This document shows positions 55,609 through 63,936 of a DNA stretch of 64,000 bases, piece by piece. The stretch lies in NCBI GenBank assembly GCA_005502915.1, contig SCMT01000011.1:1-64000 (forward strand), given 5' to 3'. Made by a program: the position numbers and the translations under genes. Position 1 is the first letter of the stretch; every line of letters starts with the position of its first letter. This stretch comes from Lysobacteraceae bacterium 2PB. Its GTDB lineage: Bacteria; Pseudomonadota; Gammaproteobacteria; Xanthomonadales; Xanthomonadaceae. A model generated the notes under the pieces. It made no database searches. It worked only from the letters and a program-made list of their open reading frames with translations, and was not told the DNA's origin.

Positions 55609-56601
55609 ATGGCCTCATCCAATTCTCGTGGGGACGATTCCCCCCAGCGGCCTTCGGGCCAGGTCCGCCTTGTCCGCGTCGCCGACGACCGGGCCGGCCA
55701 GCGGCTGGACAATTTCCTGCTCGGGCAGCTGAAGGGCGCGCCCAAGTCCTTGATCTACAAGATCGTGCGCAGTGGGCAGGTCCGCGTGAACGGTGGCCGG
55801 GCCAAGGCCGAGACGCGCCTGGAGGGCGGTGACGAGGTGCGCATCCCGCCGGTCCGCCTGGCCGAGGCCGGCGAGAAGACGCCGCCGCCGAAGGGCCTGC
55901 TGGCGGCGATGGAGGCCAGCATCGTCTTCGAGGATGCCCGCCTGCTCGCCATCAACAAGCCGTCCGGGCTCGCCAGCCACGGCGGCAGCGGGATCAGCCA
56001 CGGCGCCATCGAGACCCTGCGTGCCCTGCGGCCGAAAGAGTCGCTTGAGCTGGTCCACCGTCTCGACCGCGACACCTCCGGCCTGCTGATCGTCGCCAAG
56101 AAGCGTTCGGCGCTGACCGAACTGCAGGCGCTCATGCGCGAGAATGACGCCGACGAAGGGCGGGGGATCGCCAAGCGTTACCTGGCCCTGCTGGTCGGGC
56201 GCATGCCGGACGGTGTCATGACCGTCGACGCGCCGCTGCACATCGGCCTGCGCCAGGGCGGCGAGCGCCATGTCCAGGTGCATCCGAACGGCAAGCCATC
56301 CCTGAGCCATTTCCGGGTGCTGGAGCGGCGCGGCGGGCATTCCTTCTGCGAGGTGCGGATCGAGACCGGCCGCACCCACCAGATCCGCGTCCATGCCCAG
56401 CACATCGGCCATGCCGTCGCCGGCGACGACAAGTACGGCGACCCCGAAACCAACAAGCGCCTGCGCGAGCAGGTTGGCCTGAAGCGACTGTTCCTGCACG
56501 CCGCTTCGCTCGAATTCGCCCTCGACGGCGGCCGCGCCCCGTACCTGCTCGACGCACCTCTGGCGCCGGAGCTGGTGGATGTACTGGATCGGCTGGGGTA
56601 G
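55609..56601 (+). CDS. rluC: 23S rRNA pseudouridine synthase RluC
   Basis: A 330-residue enzyme that makes pseudouridines in 23S rRNA (positions 955, 2504 and 2580 in E. coli numbering). An S4 RNA-binding domain at about residues 25-85 (AGQRLDNFLLGQLKGAPKS, RSGQVRVNGGRAK) precedes the RluA-type catalytic domain. Its Asp lies in VHRLDRDTSGLLIVAKK near residue 150. RIETGRTHQIRVHAQHIGHAVAGDDKYG and FLHAASLEF are standard. No clear ribosome-binding site precedes the ATG, so the message may be leader-poor. It faces away from rne, as in E. coli. Confidence 0.96.
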   Translation: MASSNSRGDDSPQRPSGQVRLVRVADDRAGQRLDNFLLGQLKGAPKSLIYKIVRSGQVRVNGGRAKAETRLEGGDEVRIPPVRLAEAGEKTPPPKGLLAAMEASIVFEDARLLAINKPSGLASHGGSGISHGAIETLRALRPKESLELVHRLDRDTSGLLIVAKKRSALTELQALMRENDADEGRGIAKRYLALLVGRMPDGVMTVDAPLHIGLRQGGERHVQVHPNGKPSLSHFRVLERRGGHSFCEVRIETGRTHQIRVHAQHIGHAVAGDDKYGDPETNKRLREQVGLKRLFLHAASLEFALDGGRAPYLLDAPLAPELVDVLDRLG

Positions 56602-56698
56602 CGCACCCGCGGATCGACCGGCCAGCCCGGCGCCGATGCCGCATGTTGTTCATCCGGTCGCCTACGTTCCAGCCATCCGGAATTCCAGGAGAGATTTC

Positions 56699-57679
56699 AT
56701 GCACAGACACATCTTCGTCGTCATCGCACTGTTCGCGATGCCATTCGCCGCGATGGCATCCAAGGCGGACGTGTTGCCCATCCCCCTCGGCGAGCGATTG
56801 TCCGTCGAAGCCGATGTCGTCCAGAAGGGATTGTTCGTCCTTGTCAACGACAATGGCGGGCTCGGGATCGTTTCCCCGCTGGCCGGCATGATCGTCAACG
56901 GCGTCGCCAAGAACAACGCCGAGACGCGCATCGCACCCATGAACGAGGCGCTCGCGTCCTACCGCCTTGATGAAACGCTCAAGGCACGATTGCAGGCGAA
57001 GCTGGCATCGGGATTGGCATTGGAGGGCATTTCGCCGAACCCGGAATTGAGCTTCTGGGAGCGCGGCCAGCAGGTTTCGGGGGGCTCTGTCATCGTCAAG
57101 GATGTGCCGCTGCAGGCGATGGTCATCCTGCCCCAGTATTTCATGTCCCAGGACTTCGATCGCCTGACCGTGAAGCTCCATGTGCAGGTGGTGGACCGCG
57201 AACGCAAGGCAAACGGGCAGTACAAGGCCCGTGCGCGAGCGACGCGCATCTACACGTTCAATCAGAGGCTCGAAGAAACGAAGGTCGAGGAGAATGCCGC
57301 TGTCTGGCACAGCCTGCCACCGCGCGCGCTCGCTGCCTTGCTCGACGAAGGCATCGATCACGTGATCGACATGATGATCTACGACTTCAGTGCAGAGGGA
57401 CGTTCGGAATGGGACGCCAACGTGCGAAACGGTCGCGCCACGCTTGACGGCCATGTGTACGGCGGAAAGGAAGTCCGCAGGGGCGATGGCTGGATCTGGC
57501 TGCGTTCGGGCGCGCCCGCTCAGATCCTCATGCAGCGTGTGGTCGTGAACCCGGCTCCCTTCAAGATGGGCATCAACGGTTTCCGGGTGATCGATCCCGC
57601 TGCGCTTGTCGCATCGGCTGACTCGCCGGCGGGCGCAGCGACGGAACTGCCCGCGTCCGCGCCCCCTCCCGGTCACTGA
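56699..57679 (+). CDS. Secreted protein of unknown function, paralogue of the next gene
   Basis: A 326-residue exported protein (signal peptide IFVVIALFAMPFAAMA) that I do not recognise. It shares a clear scaffold with the 372-residue protein encoded 270 bases downstream: LPIPLGERLSVEA against LPTPVGPQLPVEV at the mature start, LxAKLxSGL in the first third, then VxLPQYxxxxDFDRLTVKLHVQVVDR-like strands, RIYTFNQRLEETKVEEN, and YDFSAEGRSEW against HDFSAEGRAEW. It lacks the Gly-rich segment of its sister. AGGAG 8 bases before the ATG sets the start. A periplasmic role is inferred from the signal peptide only. Confidence 0.75.
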   Translation: MHRHIFVVIALFAMPFAAMASKADVLPIPLGERLSVEADVVQKGLFVLVNDNGGLGIVSPLAGMIVNGVAKNNAETRIAPMNEALASYRLDETLKARLQAKLASGLALEGISPNPELSFWERGQQVSGGSVIVKDVPLQAMVILPQYFMSQDFDRLTVKLHVQVVDRERKANGQYKARARATRIYTFNQRLEETKVEENAAVWHSLPPRALAALLDEGIDHVIDMMIYDFSAEGRSEWDANVRNGRATLDGHVYGGKEVRRGDGWIWLRSGAPAQILMQRVVVNPAPFKMGINGFRVIDPAALVASADSPAGAATELPASAPPPGH

Positions 57680-57949
57680 CGTCGGACCGGCATCCCGGGT
57701 GACCTGTCGCGCCGCCGATGGCATGGCGGGCTGCGAGCAGATGAGGCGTCGAAGCCTTCCCTGGTGACCCGGCATCCCTCCGAGGAGGATGGATGCATGC
57801 TTGACTGATGCGTCCAATCAACCAACGCCTTCGCCCGTTCCATGGGGGCGGGAGGCACATCGGCAGGATGATTTGCTATCCTCGTCGGTGTGCGGCGCCC
57901 TGGGGAGGGCGGTGCGCGTACTCCAATCGAATCTTCAGGGGATCCTCAC

Positions 57950-59068
57950 GTGTTCATTCGCCGTCTCGGTGCGCTTCTGTGCGCCTTCGCTGTGACTTTC
58001 AATGCCTTTGCCGCCAGCAAGACCCTGCCGACGCCGGTGGGCCCGCAATTGCCGGTCGAGGTCGTGCTCAACCAGCAGGAGCTGGGGGTCGATGTCTCCA
58101 CGACCGGAGCAGCCGTCACTGGCGCGATCATCGGTGGCCTGATCGGTGGCCTCGTGTCCGCCGCCATCGCCAATGCACAGGTCAAGGCCGCCGAGGAGCG
58201 CGTGACCCCGCTGCGTGACCTGCTGGTCGGCTATGACTTCAACAAGCGCATCGAAGCCGAGCTTCGCGCCAAGCTGCCGTCGGAAGGCCTGTCGACCGAT
58301 CCGGTGATCACCGTGATGCCGGTGTCGTGGCAGTTCATCGATCCCCAGGCCGCCAAGCAGTTGCCTCCCCGCGCGCTGGTGCTCACGCCCCGATACGCGA
58401 TCGACAGCAAGTTCGCCAACCTGCGCGTGCAGGTGATGGCGCAACTCTTCGACCGTACGCTGAAAAGCAACGGCAAGCTGAAAGGCAAGGCCGCGTTCTT
58501 CCGGATCTACGCCTTCAATTTCCAGATCGAGGACGGCAAGCTCGAGGACAACCTCGCGAAATGGAACAGCCTGGGCAGCCAGGGTATGGGCATGCTGCTC
58601 GATCAGGGCGTGACGCAGGTCGCCGACATGATCGCGCACGACTTCAGTGCGGAGGGACGCGCCGAATGGAAGAGCCGCCCGTCCAAGAATGCGCCCAAGC
58701 TGATGGGCCGCACCTATCCTGGCGTCGCCGTCCGCCAGGTGGAAGACTACATCTGGGTTCGCAGCGGCGTGAACTTCAATGGATATCGCCCCCTCGACAT
58801 CCCCGCGATCGTGGCTGCGATGCAGAGCGCGCCGGCTGCACCGAGCGCTTCCGGAGCCGTGGCCGCAGCAGAGCCCAGCGCTTCCGAGGCCGTGACCGTG
58901 ACCGCAGCAGAGCCGAGCGCTGCAGAGGCTGTGCCTGCGGCAGCGCCCGTGCCGGAGCAGGCCGCGCAGCCCTCGTCGACGGCGGCGGAAGTCGCACCGG
59001 CTGGCGCACCGGCGACCGAACCGGTCGCGAAGCCGCAGCCCGAGGTGCCTGCCCAGGGCACGCCATGA
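57950..59068 (+). CDS. Secreted protein with a glycine-zipper segment, paralogue of the preceding gene
   Basis: A 372-residue exported protein of unknown function. Signal peptide FIRRLGALLCAFAVTFNAFA. After the region shared with its sister comes a Gly-zipper-like hydrophobic stretch (about residues 48-72, GAAVTGAIIGGLIGGLVSAAIA), able to insert in a membrane or oligomerise. The common core follows (ALVLTPRYAIDSKFANLRVQVM, RIYAFNFQIEDGKLEDN, HDFSAEGRAEW, VRQVEDYIWVRSG). The last 70 residues are Ala/Pro/Glu repeats (AAEPSASEAV type). The GTG start has AGGGGAT 7 bases upstream. The stop overlaps the next lipoprotein gene by ATGA, so they are cotranslated. Confidence 0.75.
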   Translation: MFIRRLGALLCAFAVTFNAFAASKTLPTPVGPQLPVEVVLNQQELGVDVSTTGAAVTGAIIGGLIGGLVSAAIANAQVKAAEERVTPLRDLLVGYDFNKRIEAELRAKLPSEGLSTDPVITVMPVSWQFIDPQAAKQLPPRALVLTPRYAIDSKFANLRVQVMAQLFDRTLKSNGKLKGKAAFFRIYAFNFQIEDGKLEDNLAKWNSLGSQGMGMLLDQGVTQVADMIAHDFSAEGRAEWKSRPSKNAPKLMGRTYPGVAVRQVEDYIWVRSGVNFNGYRPLDIPAIVAAMQSAPAAPSASGAVAAAEPSASEAVTVTAAEPSAAEAVPAAAPVPEQAAQPSSTAAEVAPAGAPATEPVAKPQPEVPAQGTP

Positions 59069-59619
59069 ATCGTGCCCTGCATATCGCTCTGCGGGGTGGC
59101 ATGGCCACCCTGTTGCTGGCAACGGCGGGATGCGCGATCACGATGAACCATGTCGATGTCGATGCCTCGCGGCTCGACATCGCGTCGAAGAAGCGGCTCG
59201 AGTGCCCGCATGCGCTCGTCGAGGTGATCGATGCACGGCCCGAGGGCGAAGCCTCCGGCGGCGTCGGCTTGAATCTGTACCGATTCGAGGATGCCGACGC
59301 CGTGGTGCGACGGTCCCTGCTCGAGGCCGGTTTCACGGAGGCCGGCACGGACGCGGATGGGGTTCGCGTGCGGATCATGCGGCTGTACGTGGCCCAGCAC
59401 CAGGCGATGGTGTACGGCGGGATGCAGCAGGTGACGAACATCCCGGTGGCCGTGTACGAAGTCAGGGTCGGTCGGTCCGAACCCTTCCTGATCCGATCGC
59501 AGCCGGCGAACATCAACTGGAATTCCACCGAGACCGAAGCCTACGCCGGGTATTCGCTGGCCATCGAAGGCGCGAACCACCAGCTGATCGAACGACTCAA
59601 CACGGTGTGCAGACGTTGA
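59065..59619 (+). CDS. Small lipoprotein coupled to the glycine-zipper protein
   Basis: A 184-residue protein with a signal peptide and lipobox ATAGC (Cys23). The mature part (VDASRLDIASKKRLECPHALVE, DARPEGEASGGVGLNLYRFEDADAVVRRSLLEAGF) faintly resembles YajG-type or transport-auxiliary lipoproteins, which share the pattern of an early DxR and a GxGxNLY turn; I would not name it. Translation is coupled to the preceding gene by ATGA. A strong terminator follows 22 bases later, closing the cluster. Confidence 0.75.
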   Translation: MNRALHIALRGGMATLLLATAGCAITMNHVDVDASRLDIASKKRLECPHALVEVIDARPEGEASGGVGLNLYRFEDADAVVRRSLLEAGFTEAGTDADGVRVRIMRLYVAQHQAMVYGGMQQVTNIPVAVYEVRVGRSEPFLIRSQPANINWNSTETEAYAGYSLAIEGANHQLIERLNTVCRR

Positions 59620-59641
59620 TCGTGTCCCGCCGCCCATACGG

Positions 59642-59678
59642 AATGCATCAGGCCGCCGACAAGGCGGCCTGATGCATT
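59642..59678. terminator. Strong bidirectional terminator ending the three-gene envelope cluster
   Basis: AATGCATCAGGCCGCC and its exact complement GGCGGCCTGATGCATT form a 16-bp stem around loop GACAA. It lies between the lipoprotein gene and convergent phhB. Confidence 0.85.
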
Positions 59679-59742
59679 GCAGGGGTCGTCCCGGCCCCGG
59701 CGGGGCAGAAGTTCGAGTGTGCGCGCAGGTCGGCCGGGTGGC

Positions 59743-60084
59743 TCAGCCCGCCAGCGCCTCCGCCTTCGCCGCACAGATGAAGTCGTTCTCGCTCAGGCCG
59801 CCGACATCGTGGGTGGAGAAGCGGACCACGCAGCGGTCGTAGTGCACGCCGAGATCGGGGTGGTGGTCCTCGCGATGGGCGACATGGGCGAGGGCGTTCA
59901 CGAAAGCCATCGTCCGGTAGTAGTCCGGAAAGGCGAAGGTCTTCACGAGGGCATGGCCGTTCTCGGCCAGTTCCCAGCCCGGCAGCTGCGGCATCAGCTC
60001 GGCGACCTGGGCCGGCGGCAGGCGGTGTTCGTGTCCGCGACGGGGGATGCAATGGGCCTGGGCGAGGGGGACGAGGTCGGTCAT
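59743..60084 (-). CDS. phhB: Pterin-4a-carbinolamine dehydratase
   Basis: A 113-residue enzyme that dehydrates 4a-hydroxytetrahydrobiopterin to regenerate the cofactor of aromatic hydroxylases such as phenylalanine hydroxylase. The active-site pattern [20 protein letters not shown] is complete, and [30 protein letters not shown] matches the helix before it in part; [12 protein letters not shown] follows. Length is typical. ATG 60084 is chosen because similarity starts at [12 protein letters not shown]. No phhA gene is next to it. Confidence 0.95.
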   Translation of the reverse strand: MTDLVPLAQAHCIPRRGHEHRLPPAQVAELMPQLPGWELAENGHALVKTFAFPDYYRTMAFVNALAHVAHREDHHPDLGVHYDRCVVRFSTHDVGGLSENDFICAAKAEALAG

Positions 60085-60173
60085 GGGGGCGGTCCTGTGC
60101 GGAAAGGCGGTCAAGCTGAACAGTGTTCCGGAGCGGCAACGAAATAGTTACCAGCGCGGCGGAATCCGGCCGC

Positions 60174-60179
60174 TAGAAT
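60174..60179 (+). promoter_or_regulatory. Probable -10 box of nfuA, giving a leaderless message
   Basis: TAGAAT lies only 6 bases before the nfuA ATG, so transcription would start at or next to the start codon. No ribosome-binding site is present in that gap, in keeping with leaderless translation. Confidence 0.45.
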
Positions 60180-60185
60180 AGCCCG

Positions 60186-60779
60186 ATGATCCAGATTTCC
60201 GAATCCGCGCAGACCCATTTCCGCCGCCTGATCGAACGCGAAGCCCTGCCGGGCCTCGGCGTGCGCCTGAGCGCCCTCCACCCCGGCACGCCGCGCGCCG
60301 ACGTCCGCCTGGAGTTCGCCGAACCGGGCGACCTGCAGGGCGACGAATGGGCGGTGGACTGCGAGGGTTTCACGCTGTGGCTCGACGCCGGCAGCGTGCA
60401 GTTCCTCGATGGCGCCGAGATCGACTACACGCAGCAGGCCACCGGCGGCCAGCTGCAGATCCGCGCACCGAAGATCAAGGGCCAGGCGCCGGACGGCGAT
60501 GCATCCCTGGTCGAACGCGTGCGCTGGGTGGTCGAACACGAGATCAATCCGCAGCTCGCCCAGCACAAGGGCCATGTCTCGGTGCGCGAAGTGACCGCCG
60601 ATGGCGTGGTCGTCCTCAGTTTCGGCGGCGGCTGCCACGGCTGCGGCATGGCCGACGTGACGCTCAAGCAGGGGATCGAAAAGACGTTGCTGGAGAAAGT
60701 GCCCGGCGTGACCGCCGTGCGCGATGCGACCGATCACGCCACCGGATCGGCGCCCTACATCGTTCGCGACGCGCACTGA
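60186..60779 (+). CDS. nfuA: Fe/S biogenesis protein NfuA
   Basis: A 197-residue scaffold/carrier that receives a 4Fe-4S cluster and delivers it to targets such as lipoyl synthase and aconitase. The N-terminal degenerate A-type domain (about residues 1-90; [34 protein letters not shown]) helps target recognition. The C-terminal Nfu domain (about 110-190) holds the cluster-binding pair [18 protein letters not shown] and [13 protein letters not shown] are conserved. It directly precedes a TonB-like repetitive membrane protein. Confidence 0.96.
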   Translation: MIQISESAQTHFRRLIEREALPGLGVRLSALHPGTPRADVRLEFAEPGDLQGDEWAVDCEGFTLWLDAGSVQFLDGAEIDYTQQATGGQLQIRAPKIKGQAPDGDASLVERVRWVVEHEINPQLAQHKGHVSVREVTADGVVVLSFGGGCHGCGMADVTLKQGIEKTLLEKVPGVTAVRDATDHATGSAPYIVRDAH

Positions 60780-60794
60780 CGGGCCGCGCCGCGC

Positions 60795-62621
60795 GTGTTC
60801 TCCGCCGCGGACCTCATCGAAGCACTGTCGGCCCGCGTCCGGCGGCGCTTTCCGCTCCAGCCCGAACGCGCGTTCGGCGAATTCCCGCCGACCTGGCGCG
60901 CCTGGTTCCTGTCCATCGCGGAACGGCCCGGCATCGTCCGCGGCGTCCCGGCCGCCGACTACATCGCGATCCTCGCCGCGCGCACGCCGCGCAAGATTCC
61001 CAGGGCCAGCGCCGAACTCGGCCGCTGGCAGTCTTACCGTCATCTGCTGCGCCAGCAATGGGGTGTCGCCCCCGCCGATCAGCGCCGCACGCGGCGGATC
61101 GGTGCGGCCGTGTCGGCGCTCATGCACCTGTGCCTGATCCCCCTGCTGCTGTGGGTGGGCATGGTGCGCATCGGCGATGCGCCGCCTGATGCAGAGCAGG
61201 CGGGCGAAGCGATCCAGGTCGAATTCATCGGGGAAGGCACGCCGGTCGATGAAGGCGGGGCGCCTGCGCCGGGCCAGATGGATGCCCCCGCCTCCGCCGG
61301 TGCAGGGCAGCCGGCAGCGGTCGGGGGCGGCCAGCAGGCCGCTGCCGCGCCGCCGCCTCCACCGTTCGTGGCCGCAGCGCCGCCCGATGCCGACGACAAG
61401 CCACCGCAGCCACCGCAGCCATCGCCGCCTGCGGAAGCCGCCAGCGCGCAGCCGCTGGCGGTGACCGAAACCGCGGCTCCCGATCCCGAGTTCACCCTGC
61501 CGGAGACCGCCGTCCGCGAGATCGCACTGCCCAGCCTGCGTCCGCAGACGCCGAACCTGTCGACGCAGGTGGTGGAGGTGGAGACGCTCAGCGCGCCGGT
61601 GCCGACCCCCACGCTGCGCGCGCCGACGCCGCGCCCGGTCGCGCCTGCCGTGCCGACGCTGCGCACGCAGGTCGTCGAGATCGACACCTTCCAGCCGACG
61701 GTGCCGGTGCCGACGATCCAGGTGCCTGCGCCGCGCACCGCATCGCCGAAGGTGCAGACGCTCCGCACCCAGGTGACCGAGATCGAGGTGCATTCCCCAC
61801 TGTCGCCGGTTCCCGCCACCGGCATCGCGCAGACGCCGTCGACCGCGCCCCGCCTGCGCCCGCAGGAGCTGCGTACCGCGCCGGGCGAGATCGCGCTCAA
61901 GCCTGGCGTGCCGGGCGGCGTCGCATCGAATTCTCCTTCCTCGACGCCATCGCGTGCGCCCGGCAGCCAGGCGTCCACCGGCGCCGCGCAGACGTCTTCG
62001 ACGACGTCGGGCGCGACCGGGGCCGGTGGTCGACCGCAGGCCCAGACGGCCGGGCGCACGGCCGGCACGGCACCCTCGGGCGCCGGCACGCGTCCCTCGA
62101 CACGCCCCGGTGCGGCCACGTCGACGGTGCGCGACGATGACTGGGGGGCGTCCAACCGCAACGTGCCCGGCAATTCGAACACCGGCACCGGCAGCACGGC
62201 GGGCCTGTTCAACAGTGACGGCAGCGTGCGGCTGCCCGGCGGCGCGGGCGATGTCGGCGGCGGATTGCCTCCGGGCACGATCATCGAGGATTTCGAGAAG
62301 ATCGATCGCATGGGCACCTGGCTCAAGCGCCCGCCGCTGGATTACACCCCGACACGCTTCGACCGGTTCTGGATTCCGAACAAGACGCTGCTGGAAGAAT
62401 GGGTGAGCCGTGGCATCAAGAAGGTGGCGATTCCGATCCCGGGTACGACCAAGCGCATCGAGTGCACGGTGAGCCTGCTCAGCGTGGGCGGCAGTTGCCG
62501 CGTCATGGATCCGAACCTGCAGGACCAGGAAGCCACCGCGCGACCGCCGCCGGACGTGCCCTACAAGCCCGAGCTGCGGGAAGACAAGGACGGGCCGTCG
62601 GCGCCTCCCGCCGTGCCGTGA
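60795..62621 (+). CDS. TonB-like transmembrane repetitive protein
   Basis: A 608-residue protein I can only describe by features. A soluble N-terminus of about 95 residues (FGEFPPTWRAWFLSIAERPG, KIPRASAELGRWQ) precedes a single membrane span (about 102-125, AAVSALMHLCLIPLLLWVGMV). A very long Pro/Ala/Gln/Thr-rich periplasmic arm with three 34-residue repeats runs to about residue 480, and a compact C-terminal domain (FEKIDRMGTWLKRPPLDYTPTRFDRFW, then KKVAIPIPGTTKRIECTVSL) ends the chain. The layout resembles TonB, but the final domain is not a canonical TonB_C. Xanthomonas genomes encode a similarly placed 'transmembrane repetitive protein' after nfuA. The GTG start lacks a clear ribosome-binding site. 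Confidence 0.75.
   Translation: MFSAADLIEALSARVRRRFPLQPERAFGEFPPTWRAWFLSIAERPGIVRGVPAADYIAILAARTPRKIPRASAELGRWQSYRHLLRQQWGVAPADQRRTRRIGAAVSALMHLCLIPLLLWVGMVRIGDAPPDAEQAGEAIQVEFIGEGTPVDEGGAPAPGQMDAPASAGAGQPAAVGGGQQAAAAPPPPPFVAAAPPDADDKPPQPPQPSPPAEAASAQPLAVTETAAPDPEFTLPETAVREIALPSLRPQTPNLSTQVVEVETLSAPVPTPTLRAPTPRPVAPAVPTLRTQVVEIDTFQPTVPVPTIQVPAPRTASPKVQTLRTQVTEIEVHSPLSPVPATGIAQTPSTAPRLRPQELRTAPGEIALKPGVPGGVASNSPSSTPSRAPGSQASTGAAQTSSTTSGATGAGGRPQAQTAGRTAGTAPSGAGTRPSTRPGAATSTVRDDDWGASNRNVPGNSNTGTGSTAGLFNSDGSVRLPGGAGDVGGGLPPGTIIEDFEKIDRMGTWLKRPPLDYTPTRFDRFWIPNKTLLEEWVSRGIKKVAIPIPGTTKRIECTVSLLSVGGSCRVMDPNLQDQEATARPPPDVPYKPELREDKDGPSAPPAVP
61557..61862 (+). repeat. Three 102-bp tandem repeats in the repetitive membrane protein gene
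   Basis: Units start at 61557, 61659 and 61761. Each encodes 34 residues opening with L-S/R-T-Q-V-V/T-E-I/V and continuing into a Pro-rich half (VPTPTLRAPTPR, VPVPTIQVPAPR). The spacing is exact, but units have diverged in sequence. Confidence 0.8.
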
Positions 62622-62657
62622 TCGTCGCGAGCGGCATGGGGAATCTTTTGCCGCTGA

Positions 62658-62721
62658 TGACGCGGATAACGCGGATCGAACGCATTGTTTGACCAGGGTT
62701 TGATCCGCGTCCTCCGCGTCA
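62658..62721. repeat. Long imperfect inverted repeat between convergent genes
   Basis: The 20-base arm at 62658-62677 (CGCGGATAACGCGGATC type) pairs with 62702-62721 (GATCCGCGTCCTCCGCG type) with two or three mismatches and a 24-base loop. Each arm also holds two direct CGCGGAT units. It looks like a dispersed intergenic element. Confidence 0.5.
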
Positions 62722-62740
62722 ATCCGTGGCAGAAAACGAA

Positions 62741-62762
62741 ACGGGAGCCTTGCGGCTCCCGT
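62741..62762. terminator. Bidirectional terminator between the repetitive protein and cytochrome genes
   Basis: ACGGGAGCC and GGCTCCCGT form a 9-bp stem with loop TTGC, flanked by AAAACGAA and TCGTGTTT. It sits in the gap between two converging genes and can act on both. Confidence 0.8.
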
Positions 62763-62801
62763 TCGTGTTTCAGCATGGCGCCCGCGTGGCGGGGCTGCGG
62801 C

Positions 62802-63242
62802 TTACTTGCCGTGCAGGTCGCCCAGCGGGCCGCTCTGGGCGGCGAAGTAGGCCGACAGATCGGCAATGCCCTGTTCGTCCAGGGTGCCGGCATCGAAGGC
62901 GCCCTTGATCTGCATGGTCATCAGCGCGTGGTCGCGCTTGCCTTCGCGGTAATGCTGCAGGCTGTGGAACAGGTAGTCCTGGTACTGGCCGCCGATGATC
63001 GGGGTGGCGGCATCGATCGGCTTCAGGCCGGCGGTGCCGTGGCAGTCGACGCAGGACTGGCCGCTCGGCAGCTTGGTGGCGGCAAGCTTCTCGCCGCGCG
63101 CGGCATCGCCGTCGAAAGCGTTGATGTGCTTGTGCACGGTCTTGTGGCCGGCGCCTTCGGCGGCGGGTTCGCTCTTGCCGCAGGCGGCGAGGCCGAGGAG
63201 GAGGGCGCAGGTCGTTGCGATGGCGAGGGGACGCTTCGTCAT
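62802..63242 (-). CDS. Monohaem cytochrome c lipoprotein
   Basis: A 146-residue periplasmic electron carrier anchored as a lipoprotein (lipobox LGLAAC, Cys21). The haem site is CVDCH at residues 64-68. ATPIIGGQYQDYLFHSLQHYREGKRDHALMTMQI (read in part) is the pattern of cytochrome c4/c553-type domains, with the axial Met probably in MTMQ. Its start lies 11 bases after the stop of another monohaem cytochrome read in the same direction. Together they look like the two halves of a diheme cytochrome c4. Confidence 0.9.
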   Translation of the reverse strand: MTKRPLAIATTCALLLGLAACGKSEPAAEGAGHKTVHKHINAFDGDAARGEKLAATKLPSGQSCVDCHGTAGLKPIDAATPIIGGQYQDYLFHSLQHYREGKRDHALMTMQIKGAFDAGTLDEQGIADLSAYFAAQSGPLGDLHGK

Positions 63243-63253
63243 GGAGGGGGCGC

Positions 63254-63598
63254 TCACTTCTTCAGGCTCGAAAGGTAGGCGGCGATGGCGGCGATGTCCT
63301 CGTCGGAGAAGCTCTGCGCCTGGGCCTGCATGGTCGGGTGCTTGCGCGTGCCTTTCTTGTAGGCGGTCAGCGCGTTGACCACGTACTCCTGGGTCTGGCC
63401 GGTGATCTTCGGCACGCTGTAGGTCGGGTAGGCGTTCTTGTAGCCGGTGACGCCATGGCAACCCTGGCAGGTATAGGCGAGCTGCTTGCCCTTGTCGGCG
63501 GCGCCGGTGGCGTCGGAGCTCTGCGCCTGGACGGCGAACGATGCGAGGAGGGCGAGGCAGCCGGCGAGCAGCGGATGGCGATTCGGCGATCGGATCAT
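63254..63598 (-). CDS. Monohaem cytochrome c, c4-like half
   Basis: A 114-residue periplasmic cytochrome with a cleavable signal peptide (LLAGCLALLASFAVQAQ). Haem binds at CQGCH, residues 44-48. PTYSVPKITGQTQEYVVNALTAYKKGTRKHPTMQA (in part) matches cytochrome c4 domains, with the axial Met in HPTMQ. It is the first gene of a two-cytochrome operon. Cytochromes of this type carry electrons from the bc1 complex to terminal oxidases. A leftward TATACT box at 63709-63714 is the likely promoter. Confidence 0.9.
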   Translation of the reverse strand: MIRSPNRHPLLAGCLALLASFAVQAQSSDATGAADKGKQLAYTCQGCHGVTGYKNAYPTYSVPKITGQTQEYVVNALTAYKKGTRKHPTMQAQAQSFSDEDIAAIAAYLSSLKK

Positions 63599-63936
63599 GT
63601 CTGGCGTCAGGTCAGGGTTGAGTTCGGGGGCACGTCGCGGCGGCCGGTGCCGGCCCGCTGGCGCCATGGACCGCTTCCGGGAAGCGGTCGCAAACGTGCA
63701 ATCGCGACAGTATAGCCTGCAACGCGACCGGGTCGCGAAGGGTGCGATCCGGCCGCATTCGGGCCCCGGTGCGCGCAACGGGCGGATCGGGATCGCATCG
63801 CGCGGCCGAATGCTTCGGCGACCGAGCGCACGCCGGCAGCGGGGGCATGACGCGAGTCACCATGACCTCTGGCGGATGCCGGTCGCGCATGGGTGATCTA
63901 CCTTCATACAACACCTAACCCCCTCCTCGGATCGCC
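63599..63936. promoter_or_regulatory. Promoter region between the cytochrome operon and a divergent gene
   Basis: These 338 bases hold no gene. Reading leftward, TATACT (63714 to 63709) is a good -10 for the cytochrome pair, and a hairpin GACCGCTTC/GAAGCGGTC (63669-63689) would lie in its leader. Reading rightward, CATACAAC near 63907 is a weaker -10 candidate for the gene starting at 63937. Confidence 0.45.
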
